Shown: positions 39,511 to 48,797, counted from the stretch's first letter. The stretch: 64,000 bases of DNA from Listeria costaricensis (GCF_900183385.1 NZ_FXUT01000009.1:28581-92580), one strand, 5' to 3'. Translations and numbers: made by a program. Notes: generated by a model from the sequence alone, not told the origin.

Positions 39511-42363
39511 TTATTTTTTGCGAAACAGTTGAACGGCGCCGACTGTCAGGAGTAAACCTGCCACGATGCCGACTGGATGATTTTGGTCACCTGTTGTTGG
39601 CAATGTGGTAACTTCCGCTTTTTTCGTTGCGGCTGTATCTGTGGAAGCTGGAATGACTGTCGTTGTGTTATTTGTCGTGTTGTTAGTCGTTCCACCTGTT
39701 GTGTCATCAGTCTTTGTACCGCCGTCTGTATTGTCATTCGATGGGTCGTCGCTTGGCACTGTGCCGCCGTCGTTATTATCATCGGAATGATCTACTACTG
39801 TGACGGTGATTTCTTTGTCGGTAGTGTTGCCGTCCGAATCGGTCACTTCATAGACGACGACATATTGGCCTGCTGTGGTCGGGTCGACAGTGTTGATGAT
39901 CACATCAATATCTGGTGTCAGATCGCCGTCTTCCGCGTCACTCGCTGTTGCATAATCGTATGGATCGAATGACGTGTTGGCATCGATGGTGACATCATCT
40001 GCATCAATGACTGGTGCTGTATCAGGTTCAGGCGCTGGAGTAACAGGATTCACGGTTACCTTGATGGTTTTTTCCGTCATTTCGCCGGCTGAATCGGTTA
40101 CCTGATAGGTGACGTGATATTCGCCTGGCGTGCTAGTGTCGACATCGCTCGCTGTGACTACTAGGTCTGCTGTCAAATCACCATCTTCTGCGTCGCTGGC
40201 TGTTGCATAATCAAGCGGGTCGAACGAGCTGTTTTGATCCACTGTTACATCTTCTGCTTCTATGACTGGTGGCGTGTTCGGCAAGGCTTTTACTGTTACG
40301 GAAATCGTTTTGTCGGTTGTGGCACCTGCTGAGTCGGTTACTTCATAGGTGACACTGTAAACTCCCGGTGTACTTGTGTCGACGGTGTTTTCTTTGACGA
40401 CTAGATCAGCGGTGATGTTTCCGTCTTCCAAGTCGAATGCATAGGCATGGTCGAGCGGGTCAAACGTGCTGCCCTGATCGATTGTTAAGTCTTTGGCTGT
40501 GATAACCGGTGCTTTATTGGGCTCCGGATTGACTGTGACAATAATGGTTTTTTGTGTTGTGGCACCGGCTGAATCGGTTACTTCATAGGTGACATTATAT
40601 TCGCCGGGAACGCTTGTATCAACATCATTGCTTACGACTACAAGACTGCTTGTAATGTCGCCGTCTTCTTTGTCGCTGGCTGTTGCATAGTCAAGCGGGT
40701 CAAAATTGCTACCATAATCAACCGTTACATCGTTCGCGTCGATTGTTGGCGGCGTGTTTGGTGCTGGGTTGACTGTGACGGTGATGGTTTTGGTTGTTGT
40801 GGCACCTGCCGAGTCGGTTACTTCATAAGTGACGTGATACTCGCCCGGCGTGCTGGTGTCCACATCGTTCGCTGTGACCACTAGGCTGCTTGTGATATTG
40901 CCATCTTCCACATCGGCTGCTGCTGCGTGTTGAAGCGGATCGAATGTGCTGCCTTGTTCAACCGTTATATCTTTTGCAAGAATGCGCGGTGGGATGTTAA
41001 GATTTGGCGCCAATGGGTCAACGGTTACTTTGATTGTTTTCGTCGTGGTGGCACCTGTCGAGTCGGTTACTTCATAGGTGACATGGTATTCGCCGGCTTT
41101 TGAAGTGTCTACATCATTATCAATAACTTTTAGGTTGCTTGTGATGTCGCCGTCTTCCAAGTCGGTTGCCGAGGCATAGTCGAGCGGATCGAATGTGCTG
41201 AACCGCGAAACTGTTACATCATCTGCATAGATAACTGGCGCATCGTTGACAACGTGGACAACAAAGGTTTTAGTTGTTGTAGTTCCATAGCTGTCTGTAA
41301 CTGTACACGTGATTGGATAATCTCCGGGTACTTCATTATTGACCGTACCTGAAAATTGTAGATTGGACGTGATGTCGCCATCTTCTGTATCGCTGGCTGT
41401 TGCATAGGCAGCAAGGTCAACCGTATCATGGACATGGATGGTCGTATCTTCTGCATGGATAACTGGCGTCCATTCGAGCGGTTGGACAACTTGGCCGCTG
41501 AAATAGAAGGCCTTGCCGGTTGTTTTAGCTTCGGATGTATCTGAGAAGCTGAAATTATAGGTCAATTGCTTGGTATCAAGCGGAACATTGCTCCATGAAA
41601 TTAACCCGGTCGACTGATTGTAGGTCCCATTGTTTGACAACTTATTCGGAACGATCAGATTATTATCCAACCCAATAATTTTATTTTCTAAAGAAAGTTG
41701 CGGGTTTTCTGAATCAATGACTGCGGTTGGCATTGTGATGGTTTGATTTTCTACATCCACGGTTCCAACATATTTATCATTGAGGTAAGAAACATCATAA
41801 ACGTGATTATCCAGCAAGTAGACGGCATGGATATTGGGTAAATCTTCCAGTACGGATATATCTTCAATATCGTTATTAATCGCATCCAGATTGGTGAGTT
41901 CTTTCATATTTTGAATGGGTGAAAGATCCGTAATATGGTTGCCGACGATATAAAGTTGATTGAGATTAACTAAGCCAGATATGGCAGAAATGTCTGACAA
42001 ATTATCGTTATTTAAATAAAGTTTCTTTAAATTCTTTAAATTAGAAATGGGGGTGAGTGATACATTGCTTAAATCGCTGTTTTCAATGGCAAGCTCATCC
42101 AGATTAGTTGCATATTGCAATCCTTCTAAACTTGTAACGCCCGAATCACTGCAAGATAATTCGCCTGTCATGCTAGCTAGTTCTTCCTTGGTAGGTTGAT
42201 GATCTGAATTTTTGTCGTAGCCCAGCTTCTCATTGATGCAAGCTCTAAGTGTTGCATCTGGCACTAAACTGTCTGCTGCCTGTCCATCTATCGGCCAGTA
42301 AGCAAAAACTGAAAATGCGGTAAGCAACATAACGCCAAAAATTGCCATAAGCTTTCTTTTCAT
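39511..42363 (-). CDS. Internalin-like LPXTG surface protein with seven Ig-like repeats
   Basis: A 950-residue cell-wall protein. Signal peptide (about 1-30), then a short leucine-rich block of about four or five internalin-type repeats (about 70-190: LKNLKKLYLNN, LVNLNQLYIVGN, MKELTNLDAINN), a beta cap region (about 195-295), and seven tandem Ig-like domains of about 77-85 residues (about 298-850). Each repeat has the pattern VIxAxDVTV, SFDPLDYATASDxEDGDIT, DVDTSTPGEY and VTYEVTDSAGATT. An Asp/Thr-rich linker leads to the sortase motif LPTTG (921-925), a membrane segment and RKK. It should be anchored by sortase A. The ATG follows GAGGG at 8 nt. No GW or B-repeat is present. The ligand is unknown. 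Confidence 0.92.
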   Translation of the reverse strand: MKRKLMAIFGVMLLTAFSVFAYWPIDGQAADSLVPDATLRACINEKLGYDKNSDHQPTKEELASMTGELSCSDSGVTSLEGLQYATNLDELAIENSDLSNVSLTPISNLKNLKKLYLNNDNLSDISAISGLVNLNQLYIVGNHITDLSPIQNMKELTNLDAINNDIEDISVLEDLPNIHAVYLLDNHVYDVSYLNDKYVGTVDVENQTITMPTAVIDSENPQLSLENKIIGLDNNLIVPNKLSNNGTYNQSTGLISWSNVPLDTKQLTYNFSFSDTSEAKTTGKAFYFSGQVVQPLEWTPVIHAEDTTIHVHDTVDLAAYATASDTEDGDITSNLQFSGTVNNEVPGDYPITCTVTDSYGTTTTKTFVVHVVNDAPVIYADDVTVSRFSTFDPLDYASATDLEDGDITSNLKVIDNDVDTSKAGEYHVTYEVTDSTGATTTKTIKVTVDPLAPNLNIPPRILAKDITVEQGSTFDPLQHAAAADVEDGNITSSLVVTANDVDTSTPGEYHVTYEVTDSAGATTTKTITVTVNPAPNTPPTIDANDVTVDYGSNFDPLDYATASDKEDGDITSSLVVVSNDVDTSVPGEYNVTYEVTDSAGATTQKTIIVTVNPEPNKAPVITAKDLTIDQGSTFDPLDHAYAFDLEDGNITADLVVKENTVDTSTPGVYSVTYEVTDSAGATTDKTISVTVKALPNTPPVIEAEDVTVDQNSSFDPLDYATASDAEDGDLTADLVVTASDVDTSTPGEYHVTYQVTDSAGEMTEKTIKVTVNPVTPAPEPDTAPVIDADDVTIDANTSFDPYDYATASDAEDGDLTPDIDVIINTVDPTTAGQYVVVYEVTDSDGNTTDKEITVTVVDHSDDNNDGGTVPSDDPSNDNTDGGTKTDDTTGGTTNNTTNNTTTVIPASTDTAATKKAEVTTLPTTGDQNHPVGIVAGLLLTVGAVQLFRKK
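39785..41475 (-). repeat. Tandem ~240-bp coding repeats in the internalin-like gene
   Basis: Seven direct repeats of about 230-255 bp encode the Ig-like domains. Recognisable conserved DNA includes TCGGTTACTTCATAGGTGAC and CGTCTTC-type segments at each period. The repeats are similar but not identical, and copy number could vary by recombination. Confidence 0.85.
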
Positions 42364-42604
42364 GCGTTTTTCCCTCTCTCTTCGGTGAATTTAGTTATTA
42401 CTTTAATTTAATATTATATACGGATGCAAGAATGGCAAAATCCGTTTTTAACACTGATTTGGATTTATTTTGTGACAAAAAATTTAATTTAGATATTTTT
42501 TGTCTATGAACGTTTTATTTTTGTGAAATATCAGCTGAATTTCAAGCTTTTTTTGTCTATTTGTCGCTCGGAAATACAGCGATTGAAAGGTGAATCTTGC
42601 GCGC
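42364..42604 (-). promoter_or_regulatory. AT-rich upstream region of the internalin-like gene
   Basis: About 240 bp without a gene. A TATAAT lies at about 42413-42419 on the minus strand. TTGCCA with 16 bp to TAATAT gives a possible promoter near 42411-42438, but no spacing is fully convincing. TTAACA near 42448 is not followed by the second half of a PrfA box. Several short runs such as CACAAAA recur. Confidence 0.35.
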
Positions 42605-42658
42605 TAAAATGAAACAAAGCAGGACATGGCATGAGGTGGAGATGCCGTGTCCTGCTTT
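42605..42658 (-). terminator. Terminator of the pentitol/pentose-phosphate operon
   Basis: AAAGCAGGACACGGCAT pairs with ATGCCATGTCCTGCTTT (one wobble) around a 9-nt loop, followed by GTTTCATTTT on the minus strand. The T-tract is interrupted, but the stem is very stable. Confidence 0.8.
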
Positions 42659-42674
42659 TCTATGACTTGTGCCG

Positions 42675-43319
42675 TTATTTTTTCAGTAATTCCACGCAGC
42701 CTGCTTTATCTACCTGTCCAAAAAAGTAGGATCCTGCTACGAGGATATCTACGCCGCTGTCTTTACACAGATCGGCTGTTTCCTGATTGATGCCGCCGTC
42801 GACTTCGATCAAATAGTGCAGGTCGTGCTGTTTGCGAAACTGGTCGAGATACTGGATATTCTGCAAGGTCGACGGAATGAAGGACTGTCCGCCGAAGCCG
42901 GGATTTACGGTCATCTGCAGGACGAGGTCGACTTCTGGTAAAATGGGCGCGAGAACGCTTGCCGCTGTGCCGGGATTCAGAACGACACCTGCCTTACAAC
43001 CGGCCGCTTTGATCTGCTGAATGGTATTGTGGATATGCGGGCAAGCCTCGATGTGGACGGAGATGATTTTGGCTCCTGCCTTGGCAAAATGCTCGATATA
43101 GCTTTCCGGCTGGCTGAGCATCAAGTGAACATCCAGCGGGATACGGGCGGCTTTGGCGATTTGGGCTACCATGTCAATCCCGAATGTCAGGTTGGGGACA
43201 AAATGGCCGTCCATGACATCGATATGCAGGTAGTCGACGCCTGCTTGTTCGGCATCTGCAACTTCCTGTCCAAGATGCAGATAGTCGGCGGCTAAAAGCG
43301 ATGGGGCTACAAATGTCAT
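42675..43319 (-). CDS. rpe: Ribulose-phosphate 3-epimerase
   Basis: Interconverts ribulose 5-phosphate and xylulose 5-phosphate. The 214-residue TIM barrel has [29 protein letters not shown] (metal-binding His, catalytic Asp), [23 protein letters not shown] and EVDGGI, all the Rpe motifs. It overlaps the end of the transketolase gene by four bases. It is the last gene of the operon; a diverged second epimerase lies two genes upstream. Confidence 0.95.
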   Translation of the reverse strand: MTFVAPSLLAADYLHLGQEVADAEQAGVDYLHIDVMDGHFVPNLTFGIDMVAQIAKAARIPLDVHLMLSQPESYIEHFAKAGAKIISVHIEACPHIHNTIQQIKAAGCKAGVVLNPGTAASVLAPILPEVDLVLQMTVNPGFGGQSFIPSTLQNIQYLDQFRKQHDLHYLIEVDGGINQETADLCKDSGVDILVAGSYFFGQVDKAGCVELLKK

Positions 43320-45331
43320 ACTTCTGCACCTTCTTTTGCGATCAGTGACTCTACTTTGGCTGCTATGTTTTCCGGCGTGAAGCCGAGCGCCTTGAATAGG
43401 ACGGCAGCTGGGGCTGATGCGCCAAATTGGTCGATCGTATGGGTATCGCCGCGGTCGCCGATAATGTCACGCCAGCCATATGGGCTCCCTGCTTCAATGG
43501 CAAAACGGGCTGTGACGGCGACTGGTAAAATGGCTTCCTGATAGCTTGGGTCGGTTTTTTTGAAGCGCTCGACGGATGGCATGCTGATGACGGAAACGTC
43601 GATATTTTTTTCAGCAAGGAGTGCTTTGGTATCAAGGGCCAATGAGACTTCCGAACCGGTCGCAATCAGTAGCGCATCCGGCTGATCTTTGGTGGAGCCG
43701 GCGACGATATAGGCACCATTTTCCACACCGTGGGCGGCTTGGTTTTCTTGGATGGGCAGCACCGGCAAATCTTGGCGGGACAGCACGAGGGCAATCGGGC
43801 CGGATTGGTTGCTGATAGCGGTTTTCCATGCGGCGCTGGTTTCTTTGGCATCTGCCGGACGAATCACGGTCAAGCCTGGCATTGCCCGCAGTGAAGCGAG
43901 CTGCTCGATGGGTTCATGGGTCGGGCCGTCTTCACCCACTGCAATGCTGTCATGTGTGAAAACATAGGTGACGGGCAGTTTCATCAAAGCGGCCATTCGG
44001 ATGGCTGGTCGCAGATAGTCAGAAAATACGAAGAAGGTGGCGCCGAATACACGTAAACCGCCGTGCAGGGCCATTCCGTTCAGCATGGCTCCCATGGCAA
44101 ATTCGCGCACGCCAAACCAGATGTTGCGGCCGGATGGGTCATTTTTTGTATAGGCTGGGCTGTCAGTGATGAAGGTTTTGTTGGAGCCGCCTAGATCTGC
44201 AGAGCCGCCGAATAGTTCGGGAACCTTTGCTGCAAGCGTATTGATCATTTTTCCGGAAGCTGTCCGGGTGGCCATTTGCGTGCCTGTTTGGAATTCCGGC
44301 AGGTCTTTGTCCCAATTTTCGGGCAGTCCCTGTGTAAGTACCCGTTCAAACTGCGCGGCAAGTTCTGGATATTCTTTTTGATAATTTTTGAAAAGGTTGT
44401 GCCAAGTTTCCTCGAGTTTAGCGCCGCGAGCCGGATAGTTTTTCAGATAGTTGGTCACTTCTTCTGGAATAGTGAAGGGTTCTTCCTGCCAGTCGTAATT
44501 CGCTTTGACGAGTGCCACTTCTTGTTCGCCAAGCGGGGCGCCGTGTGAAGCCGACTTGCCGCCTTTATTGGGCGAGCCGTATCCGATGGTCGTTTTTACT
44601 TCGATCAGCGTTGGGCGGTCGGTTTGTTTCTTGGCGGCGACGATTTTTTCCTGAAGGGCGGCGAGATTGTTGCCATCTTCTACGCGGAGCACTTCCCAGC
44701 CGTATGCTTCAAAGCGAGCGGCGGCATTTTCACTGAACGAGGCGCTTAGCTCACCGTCAAGTGAGATATCATTTGAATCGTATAAAACGATGAGTTTTCC
44801 AAGTCCGAGATGGCCAGCGAGCGATGCGGCCTCGGAAGCCACGCCCTCCATCAAGTCGCCGTCTCCACAAATCGCATACGTATAGTGGTCGACTAGCGGG
44901 TATTGCGGTTTGTTGTATTCCGCTGCTAGATGGGATTCAGCAAGTGCCATTCCGGCGGCCATTGCGATGCCTTGTCCGAGTGGGCCACTTGTAGCATCAA
45001 CGCCTGCTGTATAGCCGAATTCTGGATGTCCCGGCGTGCGGCTGCCAAATTGGCGGAATTGTTTCAAGTCGTCTAGGGTGACATCAAAGCCGAACAGGTG
45101 TAGCAGGCTGTAAAGTAGAGCTGAGCCGTGTCCTGCCGACAGAACGAAGCGGTCCCGATTGAACCAGTCGGGATTTCCTGGATTGAAGTTTAAATGTTTG
45201 GCAAACAGCATGTATGCCATTGGCGCTGCCCCCATCGGCATGCCGGGATGTCCCGAATTTGCTTTTTCAATCATATCGATCGACAACGTGCGCAGGGTAT
45301 CGATTGTCTGCTGATCTAATGTTTTTTTCAA
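43316..45331 (-). CDS. tkt: Transketolase
   Basis: A thiamine-diphosphate enzyme that moves two-carbon units between sugar phosphates. The 671 residues include [20 protein letters not shown], the TPP motif [18 protein letters not shown] (ending in DSNDISLDG), and [20 protein letters not shown] in the pyrimidine domain. The TTG at 45331 is chosen because AAGGAG lies 9 nt upstream. An ATG at 45352 would overlap the previous stop (TAATG) and place the ribosome binding site inside the gene. This is an operon-specific copy in the pentitol locus. Confidence 0.95.
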   Translation of the reverse strand: MKKTLDQQTIDTLRTLSIDMIEKANSGHPGMPMGAAPMAYMLFAKHLNFNPGNPDWFNRDRFVLSAGHGSALLYSLLHLFGFDVTLDDLKQFRQFGSRTPGHPEFGYTAGVDATSGPLGQGIAMAAGMALAESHLAAEYNKPQYPLVDHYTYAICGDGDLMEGVASEAASLAGHLGLGKLIVLYDSNDISLDGELSASFSENAAARFEAYGWEVLRVEDGNNLAALQEKIVAAKKQTDRPTLIEVKTTIGYGSPNKGGKSASHGAPLGEQEVALVKANYDWQEEPFTIPEEVTNYLKNYPARGAKLEETWHNLFKNYQKEYPELAAQFERVLTQGLPENWDKDLPEFQTGTQMATRTASGKMINTLAAKVPELFGGSADLGGSNKTFITDSPAYTKNDPSGRNIWFGVREFAMGAMLNGMALHGGLRVFGATFFVFSDYLRPAIRMAALMKLPVTYVFTHDSIAVGEDGPTHEPIEQLASLRAMPGLTVIRPADAKETSAAWKTAISNQSGPIALVLSRQDLPVLPIQENQAAHGVENGAYIVAGSTKDQPDALLIATGSEVSLALDTKALLAEKNIDVSVISMPSVERFKKTDPSYQEAILPVAVTARFAIEAGSPYGWRDIIGDRGDTHTIDQFGASAPAAVLFKALGFTPENIAAKVESLIAKEGAEV

Positions 45332-45351
45332 TTGTATTCTCTCCTTTTTCA

Positions 45352-46017
45352 TTACTCAATTTCCGACCAGATTTTAACGGCGCGTTCGGCGTAACTGGTC
45401 GTATCTTTTTTGTGGAACAGGGCGGATGTGCCGAGTACAAAAACATCCGGAAGATCGTCTTTCATCAGGCCGATTGTCTCGGCTCCAATATTGCCATCCA
45501 CTTCGATGAGCGGGCCGTATGGATTGTCCGCTAGTTTTTCTTTTAACTGCTTGATTTTCTCCAGTACAGGCTGCTGAAATTTTTGCCCGGCAAAGCCTGG
45601 ATTCACGGTCATCATCAATACCATGTTGACATGATCCAGATAGGGGTAAATTTCTTCCACAGGGGTCTCCGGATTAAGGGCGATCGACGGTTTGATGTTG
45701 TAGCTCTTGATTTTACGGATGACCTCCATGACATCATCAGCGGCTTCCACATGAAACGATATATATTCTGGACGGGCCACGCTGAACATTTCGACATATT
45801 TGAGTGGTGTGATCGTGGCTAGGTGAATGTCGAGCGGTATGGTCGTTTCCTCTCTCAAAGCCGCCAAATATTCCGGTCCCAAAGCTAAATTATTCACATA
45901 AACGCCGTCCATGACATCACAGTGCAAAAGCTCGATGCCGGCTTGTTCTAGCCTCCGAAGCTCGTCTGCCAGATGAAATTGATCGGCGCACATGATCGAT
46001 GCTGCTACTTGTCGCAA
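45352..46017 (-). CDS. Second, diverged ribulose-phosphate 3-epimerase-family protein
   Basis: A 221-residue TIM barrel of the Rpe family. [37 protein letters not shown] and EVDGNIG keep the active-site residues but differ clearly from the other copy. It is more like the epimerases of PTS sugar operons (AlsE-like), so its substrate may be another ketose phosphate. The start is TTG at 46017, a few bases after GAGGTGG, just downstream of rpiB. Confidence 0.85.
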   Translation of the reverse strand: MRQVAASIMCADQFHLADELRRLEQAGIELLHCDVMDGVYVNNLALGPEYLAALREETTIPLDIHLATITPLKYVEMFSVARPEYISFHVEAADDVMEVIRKIKSYNIKPSIALNPETPVEEIYPYLDHVNMVLMMTVNPGFAGQKFQQPVLEKIKQLKEKLADNPYGPLIEVDGNIGAETIGLMKDDLPDVFVLGTSALFHKKDTTSYAERAVKIWSEIE

Positions 46018-46027
46018 ATTTTCCACC

Positions 46028-46468
46028 TCATTTTTGTTCGAGTTTTTCAAGCAGGTCGAGACGGCGTTTGTGACGGCCGCCTAAGAATTCTGCCTCTAGC
46101 CATGTATCGACAATCCGGAGTGCCAGGCTTTCACCAATCACTCGCTCGCCAAGGCAAAGGACGTTGCTGTTATTATGTTCACGTGTGGCCTGTGCGGAGA
46201 AGCAGTCTGAAACAACCGCCGCTCGAATACCGGAAATCTTGTTGGCAGCAATCGACATGCCAATCCCCGTTCCGCAGCACAAAATCCCTAAATCGGCCTC
46301 CCCGCGGATGACGCGTTCGGATACTTCCTCTGCATAGGACGGGAAATCCACACTGTCATCACTGTATGTGCCGATGTCTGTCATTGTGATACCTTTTTCT
46401 TCTAAATGGCGGACGATTGCATCTTTTAATTTTCTGCCGCCGTGGTCTGCACCTATTGTAATTTTCAT
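46028..46468 (-). CDS. rpiB: Ribose-5-phosphate isomerase B
   Basis: Interconverts ribose 5-phosphate and ribulose 5-phosphate. The 146 residues begin MKITIGADHGGRKLKD and carry the catalytic Cys and anion hole in GILCCGTGIGMSIAANK plus REHNNSNVLCLGERVIG. GAAGGTGA precedes the ATG. A 209-bp gap separates it from the upstream dehydrogenase gene, large for this otherwise compact operon. Confidence 0.95.
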   Translation of the reverse strand: MKITIGADHGGRKLKDAIVRHLEEKGITMTDIGTYSDDSVDFPSYAEEVSERVIRGEADLGILCCGTGIGMSIAANKISGIRAAVVSDCFSAQATREHNNSNVLCLGERVIGESLALRIVDTWLEAEFLGGRHKRRLDLLEKLEQK

Positions 46469-46493
46469 TTATTTTCACCTTCGTTAATCATTG

Positions 46494-46522
46494 TTTTGTT
46501 CGCTCAAAAATAGTGCTATAAT
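46494..46522 (+). promoter_or_regulatory. Extended -10 promoter opposing the pentitol operon
   Basis: TGCTATAAT (hexamer 46517-46522) is a perfect extended -10 element on the plus strand. The -35 (TTTTGT, 17 bp upstream) is weak. It would transcribe into the gap between rpiB and the dehydrogenase gene, opposite to the operon. Confidence 0.55.
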
Positions 46523-46532
46523 AGCTAAGAGT

Positions 46533-46568
46533 TAAGGAAAAGAGGGCTGTTATAAGCCCCCTTCCTTA
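46533..46568. repeat. Hairpin TAAGGAA...TTCCTTA with inner GGGCT/AGCCC stem
   Basis: Outer arms of 7 bp and an inner 5-bp stem form a two-part hairpin in either transcript. It would be the 5' end of the plus-strand RNA. On the minus strand it is followed only by TTTTCCTT-like bases, so it could also act as a weak terminator or processing site between the dehydrogenase and rpiB. Confidence 0.5.
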
Positions 46569-46657
46569 CTTATGAAAAGGGTGACTTCTATCATGTCCGC
46601 AGCCGGCCAGCTTGGATTTTTGATATGGAGTGATCCTTTTTTTGTTGGATTTTCCAT
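46550..46657 (-). CDS. Possible 35-residue operon peptide (hypothetical)
   Basis: A minus-strand frame starting MENPTKKGSLHIKN and ending SKEGGL follows AAAGGGTGACGAAG-ATG, a good ribosome binding site, 20 bp after the dehydrogenase stop. It is soluble and basic at the N-terminus. It is antisense to the membrane peptide described separately; at most one is likely to be a real gene. I recognise no family. Confidence 0.25.
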   Translation of the reverse strand: MENPTKKGSLHIKNPSWPAADMIEVTLFISKEGGL

Positions 46658-46674
46658 CTTCGTCACCCTTTCAT
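46574..46674. repeat. Long-range inverted repeat ATGA(A)AAGGGTGAC / GTCACCCTTTCAT
   Basis: Arms at 46573-46585 and 46662-46674 are complementary over 13 bp with a single bulged A, separated by 76 bp. In each direction the arm contains the ribosome binding site of the small frame on that strand, so either transcript would fold to hide its start. Confidence 0.75.
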
Positions 46675-46700
46675 TCTTTATGATTTTACTAATACTTTGA
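46593..46700 (+). CDS. Possible 35-residue membrane peptide (toxin-like, hypothetical)
   Basis: A plus-strand frame starting MSAAGQLGFLIWSDP continues with about 20 hydrophobic residues (FFVGFSIFVTL and FFMILLIL) and stops at 46700, slightly overlapping the dehydrogenase gene in antisense. GGGTGA lies 9 nt before the ATG. The promoter upstream has an extended -10. The ribosome binding site can pair with a complementary stretch inside the frame (46662-46674), an arrangement seen in type I toxin mRNAs. No homologue is recognised from memory. Confidence 0.35.
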   Translation: MSAAGQLGFLIWSDPFFVGFSIFVTLSFFMILLIL

Positions 46701-47709
46701 TTTCATTCCCTGCCATCACGGCTTCAAATGCTTCGCGCCAGTGATCCAGGTCGTAGCGTTTTGTAATCATTCGGTCGGCATCAATTTTGCCTTGTGCCAA
46801 AAGGTCGAGCGCAATGATCCATGAGCTTGGTTTCTGCGAGCGGCTTCCGATATATTCGATTTCACGTTGGATAATTGCTTCTTCGTCGATGGCATTTTTC
46901 TTTTCGGCAAAAAGTCCCACCTGAACAAATACACCTTTTTTCTTCGTAAGTGGCAAGCCCTGATTGACTGCTGGAACAGCTCCCGAACAATCGAATACAC
47001 GACTAGCACCATAGCCATCTGTCATTCCAAGGACAATATCATCCAAGTCTTCGGTCAATGTGTCGACGATCCTGTGTACGCCGAGCTCTTTTGCAAGTTC
47101 CAGACGCGCCTTATCTTTCGTGATGCCTGCCATGATTACTGTTGCATCTTGTGCCAGAACGACTTGTGCAAGTAGCAGTCCGATTGGGCCTGGTCCAAAA
47201 ATCAACACGGTATCTTCTTTGGTGACGGTCGTCTTTTCGAGTGCTGCATGAACACAGCATGCGAGCGGTTCTGTCAATGCTGCGGCTTCAAAGCTGATTT
47301 TCGGATCTAGCACGTGACAGCTTTCTTCACGAGATAGGACAAATTCTGCAAAGCTGCCGTCTGCCTGTGTGCCAATGCCTCGGCGATTGCTACATAAGTT
47401 ATAGTCTTTTTCCTGACAATACATACATTCGCCACACGTTTCAAAAGTGGTTTCACTTGTTACACGATCGCCCACTTCGATATGTTTGACTTCTGGCCCG
47501 ATTGCCACGACTTCACCGGAAAATTCATGCCCCAGTGTGACGGGTGTTGTTGGATTTTTATATTCGCCTTTGAATGTGTGGATGTCTGATCCGCAGATTC
47601 CGGTGAAAGCTACTTTGATTTTGACGCGATCCCCGTAGACTTCCGGTTCCGGTACATCTTGAAGGTCCATTTGGTCATAGCCGGGATTCAGTTTTCTGAC
47701 TGCTTTCAT
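46678..47709 (-). CDS. Zinc-dependent polyol-phosphate dehydrogenase (Lmo2663-like)
   Basis: A 343-residue medium-chain dehydrogenase. The catalytic zinc site is CGSD plus GHEFSGEV, the structural zinc site is CGECMYCQEKDYNLC, and the NAD-binding loop is GPGPIGLL. In L. monocytogenes the two dehydrogenases of this operon oxidise the phosphorylated pentitols to xylulose 5-phosphate and ribulose 5-phosphate. Which enzyme handles which pentitol cannot be told from sequence. The next dehydrogenase gene ends 3 bp upstream. Confidence 0.85.
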   Translation of the reverse strand: MKAVRKLNPGYDQMDLQDVPEPEVYGDRVKIKVAFTGICGSDIHTFKGEYKNPTTPVTLGHEFSGEVVAIGPEVKHIEVGDRVTSETTFETCGECMYCQEKDYNLCSNRRGIGTQADGSFAEFVLSREESCHVLDPKISFEAAALTEPLACCVHAALEKTTVTKEDTVLIFGPGPIGLLLAQVVLAQDATVIMAGITKDKARLELAKELGVHRIVDTLTEDLDDIVLGMTDGYGASRVFDCSGAVPAVNQGLPLTKKKGVFVQVGLFAEKKNAIDEEAIIQREIEYIGSRSQKPSSWIIALDLLAQGKIDADRMITKRYDLDHWREAFEAVMAGNEIKVLVKS

Positions 47710-47712
47710 TGT

Positions 47713-48765
47713 TTATTCCTCACCCTTCTGCGGTAAAATCATTACTTTGTTGTAATCCTCCTGCCGCGATAAAATCATCTTAAAAGCATCGGCAGTTTCT
47801 TCTACTGGATAGCGATGCGAGATCAGCGGTTTCAGTTTGATTCGTCCCTGTTTGACAAATTCGATCGATGTCCGCCACTCTTCTCCCGGGAACGGTGCAG
47901 AATAGGAGTTCCAGAAGCCTTTCAGTGTCAATTCGCGACGGAAAATATTTTCAAATGCTTCTTCGTGTAAAAGGACATCTGCATAAGCAATTCCAAGGTA
48001 GCCCACTTTTCCTTGTTTGCGGGTGACGAGCAAGCACTGCTCCTGTGTGATTTTGGAACCGGCACACTCAAGTGCAATGTCGGCACCTAGTCCATTGGTG
48101 ATTTCAAAAACACGTGTCCGCAAGTCTTCATTTTTCGGATTGATCGTATAGCGGCAGCCGAACGCCTTTGCTTCTTCCAGCTTTTTGTCACTGATGTCAA
48201 CGGCGATGATGTCTCCCGCGCCTGCCAGTTGTAGACATTGAACGGTCAGGATGCCGATCGTCCCGATGCCAAACACAACGACGGTATCACCTAGGCGCGG
48301 CTTTATGCCAAGTACGCCATGCATCGAAACGGCTAACGGCTCGATCATTGCCCCTTCTTCAAAGTCCATGTCACCAATTGGGATGACGTTGCTAGCTTTC
48401 ATGACGACATTTTCGGCAAAACCGCCGTGGAAATGTGAGCCGACCATCCGGTAGTGATCGCAAAGGCTGAACTGGCCGGATTTGCAGTAATGGCATTCAC
48501 CGCACGGCTCGAGTGGAATTCCTGCTACACGGTCGCCAAGTTTGACATCTGTCACGTTTTCGCCGACTTCTGTGATAACACCGGCAAATTCATGGCCCAT
48601 TACGGCTGGAAGCGGATATTTCCAGCGAGTCTGCATTTTGTGGATATCTGAGCCGCAAATTCCTGCCGCCATGACTTTGACGCGTACGGAATCTGGTCCG
48701 CAGACTGCTTCTTCAATTTGTTCTGACTTTATAACATTATTTTCATAGAGCACAGCTGCCCTCAT
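47713..48765 (-). CDS. Zinc-dependent polyol-phosphate dehydrogenase (Lmo2664-like, galactitol-1-phosphate dehydrogenase family)
   Basis: A 350-residue medium-chain dehydrogenase paralogous to the next gene. It has CGSD and GHEFAGVI (catalytic zinc), CGECHYCKSGQFSLC (structural zinc) and FGIGTIGILTVQ (nucleotide binding). NSYSAPFPGEEW near the C-terminus is typical of galactitol-1-phosphate 5-dehydrogenases. Expected role: oxidation of a PTS-imported pentitol phosphate to a ketopentose phosphate. It lies directly after the PTS IIC gene. Confidence 0.85.
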   Translation of the reverse strand: MRAAVLYENNVIKSEQIEEAVCGPDSVRVKVMAAGICGSDIHKMQTRWKYPLPAVMGHEFAGVITEVGENVTDVKLGDRVAGIPLEPCGECHYCKSGQFSLCDHYRMVGSHFHGGFAENVVMKASNVIPIGDMDFEEGAMIEPLAVSMHGVLGIKPRLGDTVVVFGIGTIGILTVQCLQLAGAGDIIAVDISDKKLEEAKAFGCRYTINPKNEDLRTRVFEITNGLGADIALECAGSKITQEQCLLVTRKQGKVGYLGIAYADVLLHEEAFENIFRRELTLKGFWNSYSAPFPGEEWRTSIEFVKQGRIKLKPLISHRYPVEETADAFKMILSRQEDYNKVMILPQKGEE

Positions 48766-48797
48766 TGAATTTCACCTCGGTTAATAATTGACTTCGA

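Noticed and set aside
39577-39972. Long plus-strand frame antisense to the internalin-like gene
   Set aside because: A shadow of the repetitive Thr/Asp-rich coding sequence; Cys/Val-rich composition with no ribosome binding site or family.
39785-41475. Regularly spaced repeats considered as a CRISPR array
   Set aside because: The period is about 240 bp, the repeats are degenerate and in frame, and they encode Ig-like domains of a sortase-anchored protein.
42440-42460. TTAACA upstream of the internalin-like gene considered as a PrfA box
   Set aside because: The second half (TGTTAA) is missing at the required spacing, so the palindrome is not formed.
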